A DNA stretch of 30,709 nt, taken from assembly GCA_003221825.1 (NCBI GenBank), contig QHUE01000007.1, forward strand, positions 1 through 30,709. The letters run 5' to 3'. Both the position numbers and the translations under genes were made by a program. This document shows positions 22,645 to 30,709 of the stretch, piece by piece. The notes under the pieces are model-generated. The model worked only from the letters and a program-made list of their open reading frames with translations, did no database searches and was not told the origin of the DNA. The stretch is from Gemmatimonadota bacterium (GTDB lineage Bacteria > Gemmatimonadota > Gemmatimonadetes > Gemmatimonadales > GWC2-71-9). Each line of letters opens with the position of its first letter. Position 1 is the first letter of the stretch.

Positions 22645-24993
22645 ATGCCGCCAGCCTCCGCGCCCGCCGAGCTGCAAGCCGCCCTCGCCGATCGTTACGT
22701 GATCGAGCGGGAGCTGGGCAGCGGCGGCATGGCGACGGTGTATCTCGCGCGCGATCTGAAGCACCGCCGTTTCGTGGCCCTCAAAGTGCTGAGTCCGGCG
22801 CTGGCGGCATCGCTCGGCGCCGATCGCTTCCTCCGCGAAATCGAGCTCGCGGCGCGGCTGCAACATCCCCACATCGTGACCGTCTTCGACTCGGGCGATG
22901 CCGGCGGCATCCTGTGGTACACGATGCCCTACGTCGAGGGCGAAACGCTGCGGGCGCGGCTCGAGCGCGAGCGGCAGCTTCCCCTCGATGTCGCGCTCCG
23001 GATCACGGTCGAGGCAGCCCGGGCGCTGGAGTTCGCGCATCAGCACGGCGTCCTCCATCGGGATGTGAAGCCCGAGAACTTGCTCCTCACCACGGACGGC
23101 TCGACCATGGTCGCCGACTTCGGCATCGCACGGCCGTGGAGTGAGACGAGCGGGGGCGCGCTGACGCAGAGCGGGGTCGTGGTGGGCACACCGGCGTACA
23201 TGAGTCCCGAACAAGCGGCGGGCGCGCGCGTGCTCGACGCGCGGACGGATGTATACGCGCTGGGTTGTGTGCTCTACGAGATGCTCGCGGGCGAGATGCC
23301 GCACTCCGGCCCCAACGCGCAAGCGGTCCTCGCCAGGCGGTTGAGCGAGCCGGCGCCGTCCCTCCGGACCACGCGCGACCTCCCCGTCGCCGTCGAGCGT
23401 ACGGTTGCGCGGGCGCTCGCCCGCACACCGGCCGATCGCTACGCGAGCGCGGCCGAGTTTGCCCGCGCGCTCCAGTCCGTCGACGCGCCGGCGCGGCCGA
23501 TCATGCAGCGCCGTTGGCTTGCCGCCACGGTTGTCGTACTGCTGGTGGCCGGGGTCGCGGCGGCGATCCGTTTCCGTGGCGGCGCGACGGGACCGGCGGC
23601 CCCCGCGTCCGCGGCGGTGCTTCCCTTTGCCGATCTGAGTCCGAACCGAGATCAGGAGTACTTCAGCGACGGCCTGACTGACGAACTGATCACCGCCCTG
23701 AGCCGCGTCGAAGGAATCAGGGTGGCCGCACGGACGTCGTCGTTCCAGTTCAAGGGCCGGCAGGTCGACGTGAACGAGATCGGCCGCCAGCTGCACGTCG
23801 GTGCCATACTCGAGGGGAGCGTCCGGCGCAGCGGCAACCGCGTTCGCATCACGGCGCAGCTCGTGAGCACCCGCGATGGGTACCAGCTGTGGGCGGATGC
23901 ATACGACCGCGAGCTCAAGGATGTGTTCGGAGTCCAGGAGGATATTGCGCGGTCCATCATCGCGGCGCTGCAGGTCAAACTCGGCGCGCGCGGCAATCGC
24001 GCGCTGCGGGCGCGGCCGACCGGCGATCTCGAAGCCTACGACCTCTACCTCAAGGGCCGCTTCGCCTGGAATCAGCGGACCGCGACCGGTATGGCGCAGG
24101 CCGTGCGCTATCTGGAGCAGGCGGTCGCCCGCGACTCCGGGTTCGCTCTCGCGTGGGCCGCCCTGGCCGACGCCTACGTGCTCGCCATCCCCTACGCGGG
24201 TGCGCCCCGCGACATCGATTGGCCGAAGGCGCGGGCCGCCGTCGCCAGGGCGCTGGCGCTGGACAGCACGGTCGGCGAGGCGCACACCGCGCTCGCTTAC
24301 GGGACGATGATCTACGATTGGGATTGGCCCGCCGCGGAGGCGAGCTTCCGCCGCGCGATCGCCGTCGATCCAGCCTACCCAACGGGCCATCAGTGGTACG
24401 CCGATTTTCTGTGGTCTCAGGGCCGGCTGCACGAAGCAGAGGACCAGATGCGCGAGGCTCTGCGGCTCGATCCGCTGTCGCTCGTGATCAGCAGTGAGCT
24501 CGGGGCGACCTACTACCTGATGCGGCAATACGACAGTGCGGAAACACAGCTCCGTGCCACGCTGCAGCTCGATCCAAATTATGCGCATGGACTCTATATC
24601 CTCGGCATGGTCCATCTCCAACAGCATCGGTATCGCGAGGCCGTTGCGGCGCTGGAGCGCGCCCTCGAGCTCGGCGGCTTTCTGGAGGATCTCGCGGGCG
24701 CAATGGCGGATGCCTACGCGGCCGCGGGGGATCGCGCCGCGGCCACGCGTTACACTGCGGAACTCGAGCGGCGCCTGGCGGCGGGACAAAGCGGTCCGTA
24801 CGCGCTCGCGCTGGCCTATACGGGGCAAGGCGATCTCACACGCGCGTTCGCGCAGCTCGACCGTGCGATCACCGTGCGCGATATCTTTCTGCCCGAGGAT
24901 TTTTTCGACCCGCAGCTCGATCGGTTGCGTGCCGATCCGCGGTTTGCCGGAATCGAGCTGCGCATGCGGGTAGGCGGTGGGCCGAACCACTAG
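22645..24993 (+). CDS. Membrane Ser/Thr protein kinase with TolB-like domain and TPRs
   Basis: 782 residues, intact. Kinase domain about 18-280: GSGGMA loop (25-30), Lys47 in VALKVL, HRDVKPEN (Asp140, Lys142), DFG (Asp158) and GTPAYMSPEQ. Transmembrane helix about 291-309 (WLAATVVVLLVAGVAAAIRF). Then an extracytoplasmic TolB-N/FlgO-like domain, about 323-440 (FADLSPNRDQEYFSDGLTDE and VGAILEGSVRRSGNRVRI), as found in TPR-linked adenylate cyclases and kinases. TPRs run from about 455 to 760. It probably senses an envelope signal and phosphorylates cytoplasmic targets. Same architecture as the broken kinase 1 kb upstream. Confidence 0.92.
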   Translation: MPPASAPAELQAALADRYVIERELGSGGMATVYLARDLKHRRFVALKVLSPALAASLGADRFLREIELAARLQHPHIVTVFDSGDAGGILWYTMPYVEGETLRARLERERQLPLDVALRITVEAARALEFAHQHGVLHRDVKPENLLLTTDGSTMVADFGIARPWSETSGGALTQSGVVVGTPAYMSPEQAAGARVLDARTDVYALGCVLYEMLAGEMPHSGPNAQAVLARRLSEPAPSLRTTRDLPVAVERTVARALARTPADRYASAAEFARALQSVDAPARPIMQRRWLAATVVVLLVAGVAAAIRFRGGATGPAAPASAAVLPFADLSPNRDQEYFSDGLTDELITALSRVEGIRVAARTSSFQFKGRQVDVNEIGRQLHVGAILEGSVRRSGNRVRITAQLVSTRDGYQLWADAYDRELKDVFGVQEDIARSIIAALQVKLGARGNRALRARPTGDLEAYDLYLKGRFAWNQRTATGMAQAVRYLEQAVARDSGFALAWAALADAYVLAIPYAGAPRDIDWPKARAAVARALALDSTVGEAHTALAYGTMIYDWDWPAAEASFRRAIAVDPAYPTGHQWYADFLWSQGRLHEAEDQMREALRLDPLSLVISSELGATYYLMRQYDSAETQLRATLQLDPNYAHGLYILGMVHLQQHRYREAVAALERALELGGFLEDLAGAMADAYAAAGDRAAATRYTAELERRLAAGQSGPYALALAYTGQGDLTRAFAQLDRAITVRDIFLPEDFFDPQLDRLRADPRFAGIELRMRVGGGPNH

Positions 24994-25030
24994 CTATGCT
25001 TCGTTCTCTCTCATTTTCCGGATAGGGCCA

Positions 25031-27116
25031 ATGCTTCGTCGTTCCTTCGTGATCGTGTCGTTCCTGACGTCGCTGAGCAACTTGGGTGCCGCGGCACAAC
25101 GCGCGGCCGACTCCTCGCTCCTCACCGTCGATCGCATCTTCGGCTCGACCGAGTTCCGCGGCGGCACGTTCGGCCCGCTCGCCTGGCTCGCCGACGGCGG
25201 CTATACCACGCTCGAGCGTGCCGCCGGCAACAAACCGGGCCGCGACCTCGTGCGCTACGACGCCGAGACGGGGCTCAAGACGATTCTGGTGCCGGCGACG
25301 CGGCTCGTGCCCCCGGGCGATTCGACGCCGCTCGACGTCGAGGAGTACACCTGGTCCCCGGACGGCCGGCGCCTGCTGATCTTCACCAACTCGCAGCAGG
25401 TGTGGCGCACCAACACGCGCGGCGACTACTGGGTGCTCGATCTCGCCGGCTGGACGCTGAAGAAACTGGGCGGCACCGGTCCCGCTTCAACGCTGATGTT
25501 CGCGAAGTTCTCGCCCGACGGCGGCCGAGTGGGGTGGGTCCGCTATGGCGAGTACAACCTGTACGTCGAGGACATCACCAGCGGAAAGCTGACGCAGCTG
25601 ACGCGCGACGGCTCGCGCACTACGATCAACGGAACGTTCGACTGGGTCTACGAAGAAGAGCTGGGCCTGCAGGACGGCTGGCGGTGGAACCCAGATGGCC
25701 AGTCGATCCGCGCGGATGGAGTGGGCGCCTGGCAAGGGCACGAGCAAGGAACTCGTGATCCAGCACATGAACCGGCTGCAGGATACGCTGGACGTGATGC
25801 TCGCTGATGCGCAGACTGGCACCGTCCGCACGGCCTTCACCGAAACCGACAACGCGTGGATCGAGCAGTTCAACCAGCTGCGCTTCTTGAATGGCGGCAA
25901 AGACATTCTGTGGGAATCGGAGCGCAGCGGGTGGACCCAGCTGTATCTCATGCCGCGCGACGGCGGGGTGCCACGTCCGTTGACGAGTGGCGAGTTCGAC
26001 GTCCTCGGCGTGGAGCGCGTGGATACGATCGGCAAGTGGGTCTACTACATCGCGTCGCCCGACAACCCCACCCAGCGCTATCTCTATCGTATCAACTACG
26101 CCAAGCGCGGGCCGGCCGAGCGCATCACGCCGACGACCGAGCCGGGCGTCCATACCTACGACATGTCCCCGAGTGGCCGGTACGCCGTGCATGTGTATTC
26201 GCGCTTCGGGGTCCCGCCGACCACGTCGCTCGTGAGCCTACCGGACAACCATATGATCCGCCCGCTCATCGACAACGCGGCGCTCAAGGCGAAAGTCGCC
26301 GCCCTACGGCTCGGCGCGACCGAGTTCCGGCAGGTCGACATCGGCGGCGGCATCAAGCTGAACGCGTGGTTCATCAAGCCGCCCAACTTCGATTCGACGG
26401 CGCGCTATCCCGTGCTCTTCTACGTGTACGGTGGCCCCGGATCGCAGACGGTCACGGACGCCTGGGGTGGGCAGAACTATCTCTGGTATCAGATGCTGGC
26501 GCAGCGCGGCTACATCGTGGCCAGCGTCGACAATCGTGGCACCGGCGCGCGGGGTCGCGCCTGGCGCAAGCTGATCTATCGGCAGATGGGCGTGATCGAG
26601 ACGCAGGACCAGGCCGCGGCGGCGCGCGCGGTCGGCCGGCTGCCGTACGTGGACTCGACGCGGATCGGGATCTGGGGCTGGAGCTACGGCGGCTTCATGA
26701 CGCTGAACACGCTGACGCAGGCGCCGGACGTCTATCGCATGGGCATCGCCGTCGCGCCGGTCACCCATTGGAAGTACTACGACACGATCTACACCGAGCG
26801 GTATAACGGCTTGCCGCAGGACAACGCGGCCGGGTACGACAAGGGCTCACCGCTCACGTACGCGAAGAACCTGAAGGGCCGGCTGCTGATCGTGCACGGG
26901 TCGGGCGACGACAACGTGCACTTCCAGAACACCGAGGCGATGATCAACGCGTTGGTGGCGGCGGACCGGCCGTTCTCGCTGATGGTGTATCCCAACCGCA
27001 ATCACTCGATTTCGGGTGGCACGACGCGGCAGCATCTGTACACGCTGCTGACACGGTTCGTGGAGGAGAATCTGCCGGCGGGAGCGGGGACGGGGGCGCG
27101 AGCGGCGCTGCCGTAG
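25031..27116 (+). pseudogene. S9 dipeptidyl-peptidase IV-like protease, internal deletion and frameshift
   Basis: ATG 25031 (AGGG upstream) opens with a signal peptide (RRSFVIVSFLTSLSNLGAAA) and DPP IV propeller sequence up to WVYEEELGLQDGWRWNPDG. From about 25703-25712 the homologous sequence continues one frame over with RMEWAPGKGTSKELVIQHMN; the first frame stops at 25807. In relatives, as I recall, some 60 propeller residues separate these two segments, so a deletion is likely. The downstream part keeps the complete alpha/beta-hydrolase: GWSYGGFM (Ser codon 26682), GSGDDNVH (Asp) and NRNHSISGG (His), to TAG 27116. The intact product would be periplasmic; as read, the catalytic half lacks a signal peptide. 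Confidence 0.82.
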
Positions 27117-27126
27117 GTCGGGTCGA

Positions 27127-27149
27127 GTCGGCGTGAGACCGGCGCCGAC
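27127..27149 (+). terminator. Hairpin after the S9 protease gene, weak terminator candidate
   Basis: GTCGGCG (27127-27133) pairs with CGCCGAC (27143-27149) across a 9-nt loop, 10 nt after the stop. No U run follows, so intrinsic termination is doubtful. The rest of the 129-nt gap to the next gene shows only its ribosome-binding site. Confidence 0.3.
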
Positions 27150-27245
27150 ATGATCGAGATCACAGTCGAGCCGTGTGTGCCTGGACTACGTTCGTCCGCG
27201 AGCACGCTGCTCAGAGCAAAGCCGCCCGCCGCCGGGAAGGGTGCT

Positions 27246-28388
27246 ATGTCACTTCCACGCGTACGCGCCTCGATTACCGCGCTCACCTTGTTGTCGCTCG
27301 TGGCCCTCGTAGGGTGCGAGCTGCCGATCCATCCGCGGGACGGTTCCGCAGTCGTTCAGATCCGGGTCGCGCCCGACAGCGTGGCCCTCGATCCCAGTCA
27401 GACGCAAGGGTTCGTCGCCTCGGGCCGCACGGCCGGAGGCGACAGTATGGCGGTCGACGTCACCTGGACGACATCGGCCGGCACGATCACCCCCGCCGGC
27501 GTCTACACCGCCGACACCGGCGCCGCGGACGTGATCGTCACGGCAACGCTCGTCGGCTCGCAGGTCTCGGGCGTTGCCCACGTGCGCAAGCGCCGCGTAG
27601 CGCCGCAAGCCGGGCACGTCTTCATCGTGACCGAAGAAAACCACGACTACTCGGCCGTCATCGGCAGCTCGTCGATGCCGTACCTGACCAGTCTCGCGCA
27701 GCAGTACGGGTTGGCCACGCAGTACTACGCCAACACGCACCCGTCGATCGGCAATTACTTCGAGCTGGCGACGGGCCAGATCATCACCAACAACGACAGC
27801 TACTCCACCATCGTCACGGTAGACAACGTCGTGCGACGGCTGCTGGCGGCGGGGAAGACGTGGAAGTCGTACGCCGAGGATCTGCCGTCAGTCGGGTACA
27901 CGGGCCCCGACGTCGGCGGCTATGCACGCAAGCATAACGTCTTCGCGTTGCTCTCCGACGTCGTCAACGATTCGAGCCAGCGGACCCGCCTCGTGCCGTT
28001 CATCCAGTTCGCACCGGACTTGGCAAACGGGACGCTGCCGGACTTTTCCAACATCGTGCCGAACCTCTGCAACGACGCGCACGACTGCTCGCTCACGACG
28101 GCCGACACCTGGCTCGGGAACAACATCGCGCCGCTCATCGCCAGCCCGACGTTCCAGCAGGACGGGCTGCTCATCATCGTGTTCGACGAGTCTGGGAGCG
28201 ACAGCACCAACGGCGGCGGCCGGATCGCGTGGGTGGTCGTCGGCCCCAAGTCCAAGCCGGGTTACCTGTCGACGACGCTGTACCAGCACCAGAGCACGCT
28301 GCGCTTGATCCTCGAGGCGCTGGGCGTCGCGCAGTTCCCCGGCGCCGCCGCCACGGCGCCGGCGATGACGGAGTTTTTCACGCCCTGA
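27246..28388 (+). CDS. Lipoprotein with Ig-like domain and phosphoesterase (acid phosphatase/phospholipase C-like) domain
   Basis: 380 residues from ATG 27246 with GGGAAGG upstream. The signal ends in the lipobox LVGC (ITALTLLSLVALVGC). A BIG2-like Ig domain covers about 30-115 (VDVTWTTSAGTITPAGVYTA). The phosphoesterase domain follows: HVFIVTEENHDYSAVIGS (metal-binding E-N), THPSIGNYFELATGQ, and IIVFDESGSDSTNGGG (metal-binding Asp/Glu). Family members hydrolyse phosphate monoesters or phospholipids. It is probably anchored in the outer membrane or exposed. An upstream in-frame ATG (27150) adds 32 residues that would bury the signal peptide. Confidence 0.85.
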   Translation: MSLPRVRASITALTLLSLVALVGCELPIHPRDGSAVVQIRVAPDSVALDPSQTQGFVASGRTAGGDSMAVDVTWTTSAGTITPAGVYTADTGAADVIVTATLVGSQVSGVAHVRKRRVAPQAGHVFIVTEENHDYSAVIGSSSMPYLTSLAQQYGLATQYYANTHPSIGNYFELATGQIITNNDSYSTIVTVDNVVRRLLAAGKTWKSYAEDLPSVGYTGPDVGGYARKHNVFALLSDVVNDSSQRTRLVPFIQFAPDLANGTLPDFSNIVPNLCNDAHDCSLTTADTWLGNNIAPLIASPTFQQDGLLIIVFDESGSDSTNGGGRIAWVVVGPKSKPGYLSTTLYQHQSTLRLILEALGVAQFPGAAATAPAMTEFFTP

Positions 28389-28558
28389 GTTAGAACGGGA
28401 CTGAGCAATCGGTGGCATGACGTCCGTCTGACGATGTGTATGTCACCGCAAGGGTTGGTCGGTCTCGCGGGACGTTGCCGCACGCGCGGTCCGTTCCCAC
28501 GGTTGCACTGAGCAACGTCCAAGGCTATATCCAGCCCCACTCTCTCGAGGGGCCGGCC

Positions 28559-29341
28559 TTGGATCCTTGGGTGGCCGAGCTCCGGCGCGGCAGGGTAGAC
28601 GCCGCGTGGGATCTGTTTCTCGACCAGTATCGCCGCCTCATCTTCGCCGCCATCCGCCACTACGCCCAGGATTACGACGACGTAATGGACGTTTTCGCGC
28701 GCGTCTGTGAAGCGCTGCGCGCAGACGATCTCAAACGCCTGCGCTGTTACATCGAGCAACCGACGCACAGCGCGCGCTTCTCCACGTGGCTCGTCACCGT
28801 CGTTCGGCATCTCACCGTCGACTGGTTTCGTCATCGTGACGGTCGCCGCCGCCTCTCGACGGTTGCCGCCGAGCTGCCGCCGCTGCGGCGCCGCATCTTC
28901 GAGTTCCTCTTCATTAATAAGAGAAGTCACATCGAATCCTACGAGCTGCTGAAAAGCTCCGAGGGGGTCGATCTCACCTTCGGTCAGTTCCTCGCCGAAG
29001 TCAGTGCCACCTATCGCGCGGTCGCTTCCGGTCGGCGCGGGCGCATCCTCCACGAGCTGGGCGGGCCGGCGCCGCAAGTGGAAGACGTCGAGGATGAGCA
29101 GGTTAGCGCGAGCGAGCGGCGCGACGAGTTGGAGGAAGCGCTGAGCCGTCTCAGTCCCGAAGAACGCGTGGCCGTCGAGCTGTTCGTCGTGGAAGAAATG
29201 CCAGCCGACGCGGTGGCGAAGGTTGTCGGGTGGCCGAATGCCAAGGCTGTTTACAACCATGTGTATCGCGCTCTCGCCGTGATGCGTGCACGGCTGAGCA
29301 CTCTGGACGGCGTTGGCCGTCCCACGTTGGGTAGGATATGA
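28559..29341 (+). CDS. ECF-type RNA polymerase sigma factor with a long inter-domain linker
   Basis: About 260 residues. Region 2: AAWDLFLDQYRRLIFAAIRH, DDVMDVFARVCEAL and FSTWLVTVVRHLTVDWFRHR. Region 4: LSRLSPEERVAVELFVVEE followed by the helix-turn-helix ADAVAKVVGWPNAKAVYNHV. Between them are about 90 residues (RRRIFEFLFINKRSHIESYE and a stretch ending PQVEDVEDEQ), longer than in typical ECFs. TTG 28559 is preferred because GAGGGG lies 6 nt upstream; the frame is open from GTG 28436, which would add 41 residues. Its stop overlaps the anti-sigma gene as ATGA. I saw no convincing autoregulated ECF promoter in the 47 nt before 28436. Confidence 0.85.
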   Translation: MDPWVAELRRGRVDAAWDLFLDQYRRLIFAAIRHYAQDYDDVMDVFARVCEALRADDLKRLRCYIEQPTHSARFSTWLVTVVRHLTVDWFRHRDGRRRLSTVAAELPPLRRRIFEFLFINKRSHIESYELLKSSEGVDLTFGQFLAEVSATYRAVASGRRGRILHELGGPAPQVEDVEDEQVSASERRDELEEALSRLSPEERVAVELFVVEEMPADAVAKVVGWPNAKAVYNHVYRALAVMRARLSTLDGVGRPTLGRI

Positions 29342-30006
29342 GCGATTTCGACCGTCTCGATCGCCTGCGCGGGTTGTTCCACACGCGCGAGACCCCCATC
29401 GCAAAGCCCGACTGCCTGGATGAACACACCGTGGCGGCGCTGGCCGACGGAACACTCGACGCCGAACTGCGGAGTCGTGCACTGGCGCACGTTGCCACGT
29501 GTGCGCTGTGTCGCCGGGCAGTGGCGTCGGTTGCCGAGGCGCTTGCCGACGGACCCATCACGCACGAGATCGAGATCGTCGAGGGACGCCGGCACCGGCG
29601 CGGACCTGTCCTTCGGGTTGCTGTGCCATTGGCGGCTGCGGCAACCGTCCTGCTGCTGCTGTGGTCTCCGGTGGATGACCGCTCACCCGGGCACCGCGGA
29701 CCGCCACCGCCGCCACCGGCCACCACGCCCGTTCCTCAATCGCCGATTGGCGCTGTGGCGGCCGTGAACGATCTTCGCTGGAGCCACGTCGCCGGAGCGG
29801 ACCGCTATCGCGTGACCGTGTTCGACGCGACTGGTGGCGTGGTGTTCGCGGCGGAGGCATCGGACACCGTCGCCCTATTTCCCGATTCCATCGCGCTCGT
29901 CCCCGGCGCCTCGTATCTGTGGAAGGTCGATGCCCGCACCGGCTTCGATCGGTGGGCCGCGTCGGAGTTGACAGAGTTCTCGATTGCCGGACCACGGCGG
30001 CGATGA
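29338..30006 (+). CDS. Zinc-finger anti-sigma factor with extracytoplasmic Ig/FnIII-like domain
   Basis: 222 residues. The cytoplasmic N-terminus has the ZAS-type motif H51-x3-C55-x2-C58 (HVATCALC), preceded by CLDEHTVAALADGTL, as in zf-HC2 anti-sigma domains. One membrane helix follows (about 89-108, LRVAVPLAAAATVLLLLW), then a Pro-rich linker and a beta-sandwich (LRWSHVAGADRYRVTVFDAT, PGASYLWKVDARTG). The pairing with the sigma gene (ATGA overlap) makes it the likely partner that holds the sigma factor at the membrane. The outer domain would be the sensor. Its stop again overlaps the next start as ATGA. Confidence 0.82.
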   Translation: MSDFDRLDRLRGLFHTRETPIAKPDCLDEHTVAALADGTLDAELRSRALAHVATCALCRRAVASVAEALADGPITHEIEIVEGRRHRRGPVLRVAVPLAAAATVLLLLWSPVDDRSPGHRGPPPPPPATTPVPQSPIGAVAAVNDLRWSHVAGADRYRVTVFDATGGVVFAAEASDTVALFPDSIALVPGASYLWKVDARTGFDRWAASELTEFSIAGPRRR

Positions 30007-30709
30007 TTCTCGTCGGGGTTGGGTATCTCATCGCCGTCCTGCAATCGCCTGCTTCCGATTCTCTCCGACTGCTCGCCGCCCGCTTGCCTCCATCCTCGCT
30101 CGTCCTGGAAGTGCGCGAGCGGCCGCTGGCCGTGCGGGACGCGGTCAACGAGTCGTTGCGGCGCGGCGAGCTCGACGCTGCCGGCAAGATCGCCGCGGCG
30201 TATGCGGTCGCGTGGCGCGACTCGTTTCTCGTCCGTGAGGTCGCGCGCTTCGAGGCCTGGCCGGCCGCACGTCGATCGGTGAAAGTGGCGGTCGACAGCA
30301 TGCGCCGGGCGGGCATCAAGGCGTTCGGAGCAGATGGACCTCACGCGGCAGTCGTGGTGTGGCAACGCGCCCTCTCCCGCGCAACGGCGAACGGCGACTC
30401 CGCGGGGATGGCCGCGCTGCTCGGCAACATCGGGGCCGGGCTCCTCGAAGACGGCGAGCTCGACAGTGCAACCGCCTATCTGGAGCGGGCGCGTGGTCTG
30501 GCAGCGGCGATCGGGGATCTGCGCGTCGAGGCGAACGCCGTCGGAGCGCTCGCCGGCACCCGCGAGGAACGGGGCGATCTGGCGACCGCGCGTGCGTACT
30601 ACGCCCGCTCGCTGACGCTGCGCGACCGCATCGGCGACACCCGCGGCACCGCCGCCGACCACAACAATCTTGGCCTCCTGGCACAGCGGCTCGGCGATCT
30701 CGACGAGGC
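30003..30709 (+). CDS. Tetratricopeptide-repeat protein, C-terminus beyond window
   Basis: ATG 30003 overlaps the anti-sigma stop as ATGA, and the frame stays open to the window end (235 codons). The start MILVGVGYLIAVLQSPASDS could be a short signal or membrane anchor. From about residue 125 there are TPR_12-type repeats: AALLGNIGAGLLEDGELDSA, ATAYLERARGLAAAIGD, ARAYYARSLTLRDRIGD and AADHNNLGLLAQRLGDLDE. Such TPR arrays in sigma/anti-sigma operons are often followed by a CHAT protease domain, but that region is not visible here and the link is inference. The translational coupling marks it as the output or signal-input partner of the sigma pair. Confidence 0.8.
   Translation, partial: MILVGVGYLIAVLQSPASDSLRLLAARLPPSSLVLEVRERPLAVRDAVNESLRRGELDAAGKIAAAYAVAWRDSFLVREVARFEAWPAARRSVKVAVDSMRRAGIKAFGADGPHAAVVVWQRALSRATANGDSAGMAALLGNIGAGLLEDGELDSATAYLERARGLAAAIGDLRVEANAVGALAGTREERGDLATARAYYARSLTLRDRIGDTRGTAADHNNLGLLAQRLGDLDE

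Noticed and set aside
22630..24990. A 786-codon open frame antisense to the intact kinase
   Set aside because: It mirrors the kinase codon by codon (GC-rich third positions leave the complementary frame open). It has no recognisable domain, while the plus strand encodes every kinase motif.
27150..27245. The upstream ATG for the phosphoesterase gene
   Set aside because: It would place 32 polar residues before the lipoprotein signal and has no ribosome-binding site, whereas ATG 27246 has one.
28390..28430. GAAC ... CGTC as an autoregulated ECF promoter for the sigma gene
   Set aside because: GAAC at 28393 and CGTC at 28421 are 24 nt apart, too far for the usual 15-17 nt ECF spacing.
1..30709. 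tRNA, rRNA, CRISPR, IS or phage signatures
   Set aside because: No cloverleaf-like sequence, regular spacer-repeat arrays, transposase or integrase motifs, or terminal inverted repeats were noticed by reading.

Overview
The window reads as a chromosomal segment of a high-GC Gram-negative bacterium, most likely a member of Gemmatimonadota. This is inferred from gene content and not from a marker tree. The clues are many GTG and TTG starts, an rpsF-rpsR-DUF2232-rplI operon without ssb, two Ser/Thr kinases with TolB-like and TPR sensor regions, a protease/propeller/beta-barrel outer-membrane protein, and an ECF sigma/anti-sigma/TPR operon. I saw no phage, IS element, CRISPR array, rRNA or tRNA.

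Left part, minus strand (1-15049): one long co-directional block, read from right to left. It runs rpsF, rpsR, a DUF2232 membrane protein, rplI, a decayed degV fragment, rsfS, and a 1084-residue metalloprotease/propeller/barrel protein. A strong hairpin terminator (9233-9273) follows. Then come a SPOR lipoprotein with a propeller, a second SPOR protein with a degenerate ParA-like domain, smc, a secreted subtilisin, an RNase Z-like hydrolase, and the first 17 codons of what looks like DAHP synthase. Many junctions are 4-nt overlaps (GTGA, ATGA), so translational coupling is the rule.

Middle (15050-19275): a divergent control region carries a leader hairpin for rpsF and four 10-bp direct repeats in front of a small carboxypeptidase-regulatory-domain protein on the plus strand. 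That gene converges on prs-rplY-pth-ychF (minus strand), and the two facing stop codons share a single CTAG.

Right part (19355-30709), mostly plus strand and accessory in character. A receptor-like Ser/Thr kinase is disrupted by a frameshift at a G run. Next are a small secreted protein (minus), a Spy/LTXXQ-like periplasmic protein, an intact kinase with a TolB-like domain and TPRs, an S9 dipeptidyl-peptidase-like gene with an internal deletion and frameshift, and an Ig-like plus phosphoesterase lipoprotein. The window ends in a tightly coupled operon: ECF sigma factor, zinc-finger anti-sigma factor with an extracytoplasmic Ig/FnIII-like domain, and a TPR protein that runs off the edge.

The strongest leads are the sigma/anti-sigma/TPR operon, the G10 tract whose +1 slip would fuse the SPOR protein in frame to SMC, the terminator hairpin that also holds the ribosome-binding region of the next gene, the degV remnant still coupled to rsfS, and the two disrupted genes within 6 kb, which are either real decay or assembly errors.
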